The notes under the pieces: model-generated
What the model was told of the DNA's origin: nothing
Databases searched by the model: none
What the model saw: the letters and a program-made list of their open reading frames with translations, nothing else
In this document: piece by piece, positions 1 through 6,346 of the stretch
Numbering within the stretch: the first letter of the stretch is position 1
How the letters are laid out: each line of letters opens with the position of its first letter
Program-made: the position numbers and the translations under genes
Assembly: GCA_007129985.1 (NCBI GenBank)
Contig: SKUL01000219.1
Location: forward strand, 1 to 7,354
Source of the DNA: Flavobacteriales bacterium
GTDB taxonomy: Bacteria; Bacteroidota; Bacteroidia; Flavobacteriales_D; SKUL01
Length of the DNA stretch: 7,354 nucleotides
Direction: 5' to 3'

Positions 1-12
1 ATTCTACGCTTC

Positions 13-31
13 ATTGACCGTTCTGGTCAAT
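13..31. repeat. Perfect inverted repeat, 7-bp arms with 5-base loop
   Basis: ATTGACC at 13-19 and GGTCAAT at 25-31 are exact reverse complements around the loop GTTCT. It lies about 60 bases upstream of the best promoter candidate of the amidohydrolase operon and is followed by a moderately T-rich stretch without a clean T run. It could be the terminator hairpin of a gene ending to the left of the window, or a binding site for a dimeric regulator. The symmetry is seen directly; the role is a guess. Confidence 0.4.
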
Positions 32-89
32 TGAGTTTTGGTTATGCTTATTGCTTTTGTTTCCGCCCGGCTGGTTTTTTCCCTCCCAC

Positions 90-119
90 TCTGACATCCC
101 GCGAAAGGTTCTATTTTTG
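90..119 (+). promoter_or_regulatory. Candidate Bacteroidota-type promoter of the amidohydrolase operon
   Basis: TATTTTTG at 112-119 fits the Bacteroidota -7 consensus TAnnTTTG at every fixed position. TCTG at 90-93 is one mismatch from the -33 element TTTG, with an 18-base spacer, close to the usual spacing. Transcription would begin around 123-128, leaving a leader of only about 10 bases before the ATG at 135. That also argues against translation starting further upstream. The match is seen in the sequence; activity is inferred. Confidence 0.45.
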
Positions 120-134
120 GCCAAACGCACGAGT

Positions 135-3100
135 ATGACACAACTCAGGGCCACCCTGTTCTTTTTGATTTTTTCAGCACCTGTTCTGGCACAGGTAACC
201 TTTCCCGTAAACGGCCCGCACGATGAGCGCAACATGCCACACGTGCTTGTAAACGCCACGCTCCACATCAGCCCCGACAAAGTTATTGAAGGCGGAACCC
301 TTGTGATTCGGGGCGAGCGGATTGAATATGCCGGAGCAGATTTTAAACCCACCGAAGGCGCCCGTATTACCGACATGAGCGGTACGCACATCTACCCTGC
401 ATTTATTGACCTCTACGCTGATTATGGCGTGCCCGAGGCGCCCAAAAAAAACCGTCCTTCCGGTCCGCAATACGAACGAAAAGCCAACCGCCCCACCGCC
501 TGGAACGACGCCCTTCACCCGGAATTTGGTGCTGCCGCACATTTTTCGCCCGACGAGAAAAAAGCCAGTCAACTCAGAAAACTTGGGTTTGGAGCTGTGC
601 TATCTCACCGGTACGACGGTATTGCCCGCGGAACGGGAGCGTTGGTATTTACCGGTGACGGAAATGCCAACAAGCAATTGATGCGCTCCGAGGCAGCGTC
701 GTTCTTCTCCTTTCGCAAAGGCAGCAGCACGCAGCGCTACCCGTCATCGCTCATGGGGGCTATCGCATTGCTAAGGCAAACACATTACGACGCGCGATGG
801 TATGCCGATTCCGGTGCAAAACTCGAGCGCAACACCTCTCTCGAAGCCTGGAACCGAAACCTCGCACTCCCGCAGGTTTTCGCCATCACCGAGAAGAATG
901 ACATTCCACGTGTAAAGAAAATTGCCGATGAAACGGGAATGACCTTTATCGTGAAATCTGCCGGTGATGAGTACCAATGGATGGACGAAACCCTGCGCTC
1001 CGGCTTTCCGCTGATTGTGCCGTTGAACTTCCCGGATGCCTACGACGTATCGGACCCGTACAATGCGCGGATGGTGTCTTTGCAGGAGCTCCTTCATTGG
1101 GAAAAAGCCCCTGCCAACGCGGCCCTGTTGCACGAACGCGGACTGCAATTCGCCTTTACGGCTCACGGCAACGACAAGCCCGAAGATTTTTTCACTAACT
1201 TGAGGAAAACCGTGCAGCACGGTTTGCCCGAAGAGATTGCACTGGCTGCCCTGACGACGGTACCCGCCCAATTGATGGGAGCGGAAAATGAGTTGGGAAC
1301 GCTCAACATGGGCTCCCGCGCAAATTTGCTAGTGATGACGGCGCCGCTTTTCGAGAAAACCACTGAACTGCTCGAAACCTGGGTGCTTGGCGAGCGACAT
1401 CAGCACCGCGATTTTGAGGCGCTGGACGTTCGTGGCGTGTACAACCTGAATCTCGACAACCACTTCTACACCATTGAGGTGAAAGGAAAACCCAACAGCC
1501 CCGAGGCGCGGCTGATGAAGGTTGAGGACAACGACACCACTTACAGTAAGATTTCGTTTTCGGTGCAGCAAAACCTGATAAGCCTGGCATTCAACCCAAA
1601 GGATAAGCACTACAGCGAAACCGTTCGCTTTTCGGGAAACATTCACACCGAAAGCCGCATTTGGGAAGGGAAAGCACACCTGCCCGACGGCACCTGGTAT
1701 GAGTGGACCGCCATTCGTCAGCGCTTGGCCAAACCTGCAGAGCGAAAGCGAAAAGAGCCTGTGTCGCTTGATTCACTTGCCGCGATGCGAAACCCCTACC
1801 GCGCCTGGGGTATTGATACGCTTCCTAAGGCTGAAACACTCTGGCTCAAAGGAGCAACCATCTGGACTTGCGACAACGAAGGTGTGATTGAAAGCGGTGA
1901 GATGCTCATTCATAATGGCAGTGTTGTGGCGGTAGGTAAACGACTGGATCCTTCCGTACTAATCGGAGGTAAAAATGTTGAAATACGCACGGTAAATCTC
2001 CGCGGCAAGCACATTACGCCCGGATTGATTGACGAGCATTCGCACATTGCCATTTCGCGGGGAGTGAACGAAGGCACCAAGGCAAGCAGCGCAGAGGTTC
2101 GCATAGGAGATGTAATCAATCCGGACGACATCAACATTTTCCGGCATCTCTCAGGAGGTGTTACAACCATTCAGCAACTGCATGGGTCTGCCAATCCCAT
2201 CGGCGGCCAGTCGTCTATCATTAAAATGCGCTGGGGTCAACCCGCTGACGGACTCGCGTTTGAGGACGCCCCCGGCTTTATCAAATTCGCGTTGGGCGAA
2301 AACGTAAAGCAAAGCAACTGGGGCGACCGCGAAACCATCCGTTATCCGCAAACGCGTATGGGTGTGGAGCAGGTCTTTTACGACCATTTTCTTCGTGCAA
2401 AGTCCTATCGCGAAGAGCATAGTGGCGCAGTTCAGGAGCAAGGGCGTGGATTTCGACTTTTGCGCCGGAAGGAACCGGAGCCGAACCACCGCATCCGCAC
2501 TGATCTGGAACTAGAAGCCATCGCCGAAATTCTGCACTCCGAGCGATTTATTTCCTGCCACAGCTATGTGCAAAGCGAAATCAATATGCTGATGCATGTG
2601 GCCGATTCGCTCGGATTCAGAGTGAACACTTTTACCCACGTATTGGAAGGCTACAAGCTGGCTGACAAGATGTTGAAGCACGGTGCAGCGGGCTCAACCT
2701 TTTCTGATTGGTGGACCTATAAGTTTGAAGTGAACGATGCCATTCCATACAACGCCGCTATCATGCACGAACAAGGTGTGCTGGTGGCCATGAACAGCGA
2801 TGATGCCGAGCTGGCCCGACGACTCAACCACGAGGCCGCCAAGGCCGTGAAGTACGGTGGTGTAAGCGAAGAGGAAGCGCTGAAAATGGTGACCCTCAAT
2901 CCTGCTACCATGCTCCACCTCGAAGACCGCGTAGGAAGCCTCAAAGCCGGCAAGCACGCCGATTTTGTTATCTGGAGCGACCACCCCCTCAGCATGTACG
3001 CCAAAGCTGAAAAGACCTACGTTGACGGTCGCTGCTACTTTGACCGCGACAAGTTGGCCGCCATGGAAAAACGCGATCAGGCGGAAAGAACCCGTATTCT

Positions 3101-3203
3101 GCTGAAAATGATGGATGCAAAATCCGAAAGTAGCGGCAAAAAACCCTCTCCCAATCCTAATGACAAAGACTATCACTGCGATGATGTGGACGAAGAGATT
3201 TAA
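135..3203 (+). CDS. Exported tandem amidohydrolase, only the C-terminal domain with intact metal site
   Basis: Predicted periplasmic or surface metal-dependent hydrolase of the imidazolonepropionase-like (COG1228) amidohydrolase superfamily; 1022 residues, about twice a single-domain member. Residues 1-19 form a signal peptide (MTQLRATLFF onward) with cleavage likely after VLA, before Q20. An N-terminal amidohydrolase-like domain covers about 30-430. In it the HxH pair after strand 1 is replaced by Y94 and D96, and the metal Asp position by A343 in TAHG. A beta-rich linker (about 430-530) follows. The C-terminal domain (about 568-970) has DEHSH with H635 and H637, the hallmark LHGSANPIGGQ around H683, H809 in CHSY, H835 in THVLEG and D889 in NSDD, which is a complete ligand set. 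A charged tail (about 971-1022) ends in YHCDDVDEEI. I chose the ATG at 135 because the signal peptide starts there; a TTG at 51 stays in frame but adds residues unlike a leader. Related superfamily members include prolidases and imidazolonepropionases; the substrate here is unknown. Confidence 0.88.
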   Translation: MTQLRATLFFLIFSAPVLAQVTFPVNGPHDERNMPHVLVNATLHISPDKVIEGGTLVIRGERIEYAGADFKPTEGARITDMSGTHIYPAFIDLYADYGVPEAPKKNRPSGPQYERKANRPTAWNDALHPEFGAAAHFSPDEKKASQLRKLGFGAVLSHRYDGIARGTGALVFTGDGNANKQLMRSEAASFFSFRKGSSTQRYPSSLMGAIALLRQTHYDARWYADSGAKLERNTSLEAWNRNLALPQVFAITEKNDIPRVKKIADETGMTFIVKSAGDEYQWMDETLRSGFPLIVPLNFPDAYDVSDPYNARMVSLQELLHWEKAPANAALLHERGLQFAFTAHGNDKPEDFFTNLRKTVQHGLPEEIALAALTTVPAQLMGAENELGTLNMGSRANLLVMTAPLFEKTTELLETWVLGERHQHRDFEALDVRGVYNLNLDNHFYTIEVKGKPNSPEARLMKVEDNDTTYSKISFSVQQNLISLAFNPKDKHYSETVRFSGNIHTESRIWEGKAHLPDGTWYEWTAIRQRLAKPAERKRKEPVSLDSLAAMRNPYRAWGIDTLPKAETLWLKGATIWTCDNEGVIESGEMLIHNGSVVAVGKRLDPSVLIGGKNVEIRTVNLRGKHITPGLIDEHSHIAISRGVNEGTKASSAEVRIGDVINPDDINIFRHLSGGVTTIQQLHGSANPIGGQSSIIKMRWGQPADGLAFEDAPGFIKFALGENVKQSNWGDRETIRYPQTRMGVEQVFYDHFLRAKSYREEHSGAVQEQGRGFRLLRRKEPEPNHRIRTDLELEAIAEILHSERFISCHSYVQSEINMLMHVADSLGFRVNTFTHVLEGYKLADKMLKHGAAGSTFSDWWTYKFEVNDAIPYNAAIMHEQGVLVAMNSDDAELARRLNHEAAKAVKYGGVSEEEALKMVTLNPATMLHLEDRVGSLKAGKHADFVIWSDHPLSMYAKAEKTYVDGRCYFDRDKLAAMEKRDQAERTRILLKMMDAKSESSGKKPSPNPNDKDYHCDDVDEEI

Positions 3204-4476
3204 CTTATTGGCCATTGCGGCCATTACAAGCATAGCCCTGCATGCTCAGCCCGCTCCTCCCCAAAAAGGCAGTGTGCTCATATTGGGAGCCCATGCCCAC
3301 CTCGGAAACGGAACGGCCATTGAGCAAAGCGCGGTGGGCTTCAAGGATGGCGTGATAGACTTTGTGGGAACCGCCAACCGTGCCCCACGCGACAAGTACG
3401 ACGAGGTGATAGAAGCCTCTGGAAAACACCTTTACCCAGGATTTATCGCTGCCAACACTACTTTGGGCGTGAGCGAAATCGATGCGGTGCGAGCCACACG
3501 CGATTACAACGAAACGGGCGAATACAACCCCAACGTGCGGACGCTGATTGCCTACAACCCCGAGTCGGTGGTGATACCCACCACGGTTCGCAACGGGGTG
3601 CTACTTGCGCAAATTACGCCTCGCGGAGGACGGATTATGGGAACTTCATCGGTGGTGCAGCTCGACGCCTGGAATTGGGAAGATGCCGTGGTGCGTGCCG
3701 ATGATGGCGTGCATATCAACTGGCCTTCAATGGTGAGCAAAACAGGCTGGTACGGCGACTTCGGAAAGCTGGAAGCGAATAAAGAATCGGAGAAAGAGCT
3801 CGAAAAACTCAACCGCTTTTTTGCCGATGCCAAGGCCTATTGCGAGGCTCCGGGCGACAAGTTAAACCTGAGGCTGCAGGCGATGTGCGGTGTGCTCAAG
3901 GGTTCACAAAATCTGTACATCCACGCTGACCGTGTGAAAGACATCGCGGCGGCCATTCACTTTTCGCGAAAGCACAACATAACTAAAATGGTGATTGTGG
4001 GCGGCTACGACGCGCATCTGATTCCAGAAATGTTCCGGGAGCACAAATGCGGATTGATGCTGGGGCGGGTGCATGCGCTTCCTCAACTTCCCGGTGATCC
4101 CATTGAGCTGCCCTATCGCTTGCCCGCCCTATTGCGCGATAATGGTGTGTCATTTGGGTTGAGTAACCACGGCCCCCACGAGCGCATGTTGCTGCGTAAT
4201 ACGCCCTTTAACGGCGGTACGGCTGTTGCTCACGGATTGTTGTATGAACAAGCGGTGCAAGCCATGAGTCTGGACCTGGCAGAAATTCTGGGAATTGCTG
4301 ATCGCTATGGTTCTCTCGAAGTCGGGAAATCAGCCACTTTGTTTTTGTCTGATGGCGATGCACTCGATGTTAGAGGCAATCAGCTCACACATGCATTTAT
4401 AGACGGAAGATTTATTGTGCTGAATAACAGGCAGGAAGAGCTTTTTGAACGTTTTAAGCGTAAGTATTCAAAATAA
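3181..4476 (+). CDS. Exported amidohydrolase homologue lacking metal ligands
   Basis: A 431-residue single-domain relative of the amidohydrolase encoded just upstream, probably periplasmic. The N-terminus is a signal peptide (MMWTKRFNLLAIAA onward), cleavage likely after LHA, before Q23. The fold is recognisable from the opening beta strands (SVLILGAHAHLG), GKHLYPGFI, the glycine-rich ITPRGGRIMGTSS, and the closing GSLEVGKSATLFLSDGD, typical of amidohydrolase C-termini. At the HxH position it has N92 and T94 (AANTT), and where the metal Asp should be it has N329 in SNHG, so classical hydrolase chemistry looks lost. The start overlaps the end of the previous gene by about 20 bases, which suggests translational coupling and similar output of both proteins. 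ATG codons at 3160 and 3184 are also possible; 3181 or 3184 gives the cleaner signal peptide. It may be a structural or substrate-binding partner of the active enzyme. That role is inference; the missing ligands are seen. Confidence 0.82.
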   Translation: MMWTKRFNLLAIAAITSIALHAQPAPPQKGSVLILGAHAHLGNGTAIEQSAVGFKDGVIDFVGTANRAPRDKYDEVIEASGKHLYPGFIAANTTLGVSEIDAVRATRDYNETGEYNPNVRTLIAYNPESVVIPTTVRNGVLLAQITPRGGRIMGTSSVVQLDAWNWEDAVVRADDGVHINWPSMVSKTGWYGDFGKLEANKESEKELEKLNRFFADAKAYCEAPGDKLNLRLQAMCGVLKGSQNLYIHADRVKDIAAAIHFSRKHNITKMVIVGGYDAHLIPEMFREHKCGLMLGRVHALPQLPGDPIELPYRLPALLRDNGVSFGLSNHGPHERMLLRNTPFNGGTAVAHGLLYEQAVQAMSLDLAEILGIADRYGSLEVGKSATLFLSDGDALDVRGNQLTHAFIDGRFIVLNNRQEELFERFKRKYSK

Positions 4477-4482
4477 TTTGTA

Positions 4483-4490
4483 TATCTTAG
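4483..4490 (+). promoter_or_regulatory. Weak candidate -7 box before the NUMOD4-HNH gene
   Basis: TATCTTAG differs from TAnnTTTG at one position and would place the transcript start near 4497, about 30 bases before the ATG at 4528. No clear TTTG -33 element lies 18-21 bases upstream. Only 51 bases separate the preceding amidohydrolase gene from this one, so readthrough from the operon is an equally good explanation. The bases just before the ATG are AT-rich without a Shine-Dalgarno, as usual in Bacteroidota. Confidence 0.22.
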
Positions 4491-4527
4491 CCCATCTCGA
4501 GTAGTAAACCAAAATAATTTTACACTG

Positions 4528-5097
4528 ATGGCTAGACGCAAAAAAGGCCCGACCGAAAGTTTACCGGGCGAAAAATGGAAACGCCTCCACCACGTGGAAG
4601 GCGAGGAGATCATTCCTATTTATGAAGTCTCTAACATGGGGCGCGTGCGCCGACTTGAAAAAGATGGCGTAGTGCGAGTAATGGTTCAGGGAACCATAGC
4701 GGGTTATCCTTACGCGGTAATCAAATACCCTGACGGACGGCAGCGCAACCGCTACATTCACAGGCTTGTTGCCCAGGAGTGGATTGAGCCCAAGGATCAC
4801 TACCACAACTTTGTGATTCACAAGGACTACGACCGCAACAACAACAAGCTTGAAAACCTTGAGTTGGTAAACCGACGTGCCTTGTTTGAGCACCGCAAAA
4901 AGTCGCCCATTCCGCGCAAGCGACGTGCAAAAGGCTACAAGCTGAACGAAACCAAGGTGGCCCGTATCAAAAAGTTACTGCAGGATGAGCATCTGAAGCT
5001 CAGCATGATTGCCAGGATGTTTGGCATCACGCACACTCAGCTCAATCGCATACGCAACGGTGAAAACTGGGCGCATGTAGAGGCTGCAGAAGATTAA
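4528..5097 (+). CDS. NUMOD4 / HNH_3-like protein with C-terminal helix-turn-helix
   Basis: A 189-residue, very basic, cytoplasmic protein that probably binds DNA. Residues 14-43 match the NUMOD4 motif (GEKWK, then YEVSNMGRVRRL at 32-43), a DNA-binding module common in HNH homing nucleases. Residues 76-122 resemble the HNH_3 core. H78 lies in IHRLVAQEWI. H98 lies in VIHKDYDRNNNKLENL, where H98, D100, N105, N106 and N110 align without a gap to the family pattern HKDGNKLNNRVENL. H122 follows. I97 replaces the Asn often found before the His. A basic stretch (about 123-136) leads to a helix-turn-helix (about 136-184) with LSMIARMFGITHTQLNRIRNGENW, like NUMOD1-type or recombinase-type modules. It could be a nicking nuclease or a domesticated regulator. 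Neighbours give no hint: no intron, intein or phage gene is in view. Family assignment is fairly sure; activity is not. Confidence 0.83.
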   Translation: MARRKKGPTESLPGEKWKRLHHVEGEEIIPIYEVSNMGRVRRLEKDGVVRVMVQGTIAGYPYAVIKYPDGRQRNRYIHRLVAQEWIEPKDHYHNFVIHKDYDRNNNKLENLELVNRRALFEHRKKSPIPRKRRAKGYKLNETKVARIKKLLQDEHLKLSMIARMFGITHTQLNRIRNGENWAHVEAAED

Positions 5098-5102
5098 CCT
5101 GG

Positions 5103-5115
5103 TACTTTTAAAGTA
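5103..5115. repeat. Short AT-rich palindrome between convergent genes
   Basis: TACTTT at 5103-5108 and AAAGTA at 5110-5115 are exact reverse complements around T5109. It sits in the 24-base gap between the stop of the NUMOD4-HNH gene and the stop of trpS, where a shared terminator would be expected. The stem is short and AT-rich and no long T run follows on either strand, so strong intrinsic termination is doubtful. Confidence 0.3.
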
Positions 5116-5121
5116 ATGCAA

Positions 5122-6108
5122 CTACACGCTGAAACCGAGTGCCTCGCGCACCCGGTTCAGTGTGTTTTTTGCTGTATTACGGGCTTTGGCAGCTCCCTCT
5201 GCCAGTTTTTCTTCTATCATGCCCGTGTCAGTCATGTACTGGTCAAAGGCAGCACGGGGCTCACGAAATTGTTCTAGCAGCAGTTCCAACAGCTCTTTTT
5301 TGGCATGTCCGTAGCCCAGTCCACCTCGCTGATAGCGGTCGCGAAGAGAGGCTTTTTGTTCTTGCGTAGCTACCAACTCGTATAACTTGAACACGTTACA
5401 GCTATCAGGGTCTTTGGGTTCCTCCAATGGAGTGGAGTCGGTAATGATGCCCATTACCTGTTTTTTCAGTTCCTTTTCCGGAGCAAAAATCCCCAGAAAA
5501 TTGTTGTAGGACTTGCTCATTTTTTGCCCGTCCGTGCCTGGTACTACTTTCACCTGCTCGTTGATTACCGATTTGGGCACCACAAGGGTGTTTTCGCCGT
5601 AGGCCCGATTAAAGGCTCCGGCCAGATCGCGGGTTATTTCAAGATGTTGCTTCTGGTCTTTACCCACCGGCACCTCGTGTGCATCGTACAGCAGGATATC
5701 TGCCGCCATCAGCACGGGGTAGGTAAACAAACCTCCGTTAACCTCAGCCAATCTGTTTTGACGGTCTTTAAACGAGTGCGCGTTTGCCAGCATTGGGTAT
5801 GGCGCCATGCAGTTGAGGTACCAGGTGAGCTCTGTTACGAGGGTCACATCGCTTTGGCGGTAAAGCACGTTTTTGTTGGTGTCGAAGCCAAGAGCCAGCC
5901 ATGCAGCAGCAACCGCAAGGGTGTTGTTGCGGAGGGTTGCGGTATCGCGGATGGTGGTGAGCGAATGCAGGTCTGCGATAAAGAGATAGGCTTCCACTCC
6001 AGGACGATTGCTCATTTCAATAGCGGGCAGCATGGCTCCCAGCACATTGCCAAGATGCGGCACGCCTGTGCTTTGAATTCCTGTGAGTACGCGTTTCGTG
6101 TGCGACAT
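5122..6108 (-). CDS. trpS: Tryptophanyl-tRNA synthetase
   Basis: Charges tRNA-Trp with tryptophan in the cytoplasm using ATP; class I aminoacyl-tRNA synthetase, essential for translation. The 328-residue length fits bacterial TrpRS. The N-terminus reads KRVLTGIQSTGVPHLGN, where H18-L-G-N21 is the HIGH-type ATP motif, and KMSKS occurs intact at about 196-200 within GTDGQKMSKSYNN. Other family signatures are FIADLHSLTT near residue 45 and VPVGKDQKQHLEITRDLA in the middle. I chose the ATG at 6108, four residues before the conserved KR. An ATG at 6114 is equally possible and adds two residues; an in-frame start at 6195 would add a 29-residue extension with no family counterpart. It lies downstream of galE on the same strand, but the gap of over 230 bases suggests its own promoter. 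No truncation or missing catalytic residue is seen. Confidence 0.97.
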   Translation of the reverse strand: MSHTKRVLTGIQSTGVPHLGNVLGAMLPAIEMSNRPGVEAYLFIADLHSLTTIRDTATLRNNTLAVAAAWLALGFDTNKNVLYRQSDVTLVTELTWYLNCMAPYPMLANAHSFKDRQNRLAEVNGGLFTYPVLMAADILLYDAHEVPVGKDQKQHLEITRDLAGAFNRAYGENTLVVPKSVINEQVKVVPGTDGQKMSKSYNNFLGIFAPEKELKKQVMGIITDSTPLEEPKDPDSCNVFKLYELVATQEQKASLRDRYQRGGLGYGHAKKELLELLLEQFREPRAAFDQYMTDTGMIEEKLAEGAAKARNTAKNTLNRVREALGFSV

Positions 6109-6346
6109 GGCCATGGGTTTTGAGCGCGCTAAATTAGAAAGTTCGGTTGTTTTGGAAGTGGGGGTGAGAAGTGGTTGCCTTATGAGCTCCATCAACCCAT
6201 TCTGCCGTGTCCATAACTTTCAGGGTAAAATAAAAACGCCATCAGGGCCTCAGTTGTCTTAGGTAAATTCTAACAGAACAGAGCTGATTCACATCATCAA
6301 CCTCAACGTAGGGCTGACTTTCTAACACCCCGGGAGTCTCCCAACT
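6109..6346. other. Non-coding gap between galE and trpS
   Basis: About 240 bases with no convincing gene. On the minus strand it should hold the galE 3' end and the trpS promoter and leader. A GGGAG/CTCCC inverted repeat at 6332-6342 directly follows the galE stop but has no T run after it. Further on, the minus strand has a run of T and A (about 6224-6236) preceded only by a 3-base GCC/GGC stem, too weak to call a terminator. No tRNA or known riboswitch is recognisable by eye. Confidence 0.5.
6129..6136 (-). promoter_or_regulatory. Weak candidate -7 box for trpS
   Basis: Read on the minus strand, 6136 to 6129 is TAATTTAG, one mismatch from TAnnTTTG, and would start the transcript roughly 10-15 bases before the trpS ATG. 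No matching TTTG -33 element is found at the right spacing, so this is only a suggestion. Confidence 0.2.

Noticed and set aside
51..134. In-frame TTG start that would lengthen the first amidohydrolase by 28 residues
   Set aside because: The added residues precede a clear signal peptide beginning at the ATG at 135, and the best promoter box (112-119) lies inside the extension.
3160..3203. Possible frameshift splitting one three-domain amidohydrolase into two genes
   Set aside because: The second frame has its own start codons and a complete signal peptide, so it is a separate exported protein and not a displaced continuation.
2694..3233. 179-residue open frame on the minus strand, antisense to the amidohydrolase
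   Set aside because: It is opposite the conserved metal-site and C-terminal region of the tandem enzyme, with no family resemblance.
5524..6123. Long open frame on the plus strand, antisense to trpS
   Set aside because: It lies almost wholly opposite conserved trpS codons, and its translation shows no recognisable domain; it is a shadow of the real gene.
6109..6195. Upstream in-frame start for trpS at 6195
   Set aside because: The extension of 29 residues has no counterpart in TrpRS, whose conserved sequence begins a few residues after the ATG at 6108.
6224..6260. GCC/GGC stem followed by a T- and A-rich run on the minus strand as a galE terminator
   Set aside because: The T run is suggestive, but the stem is only 3 base pairs and could not be extended by eye.
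6332..6342. GGGAG/CTCCC inverted repeat after galE as an intrinsic terminator
   Set aside because: The arms leave too small a loop, and no T run follows on the minus strand.
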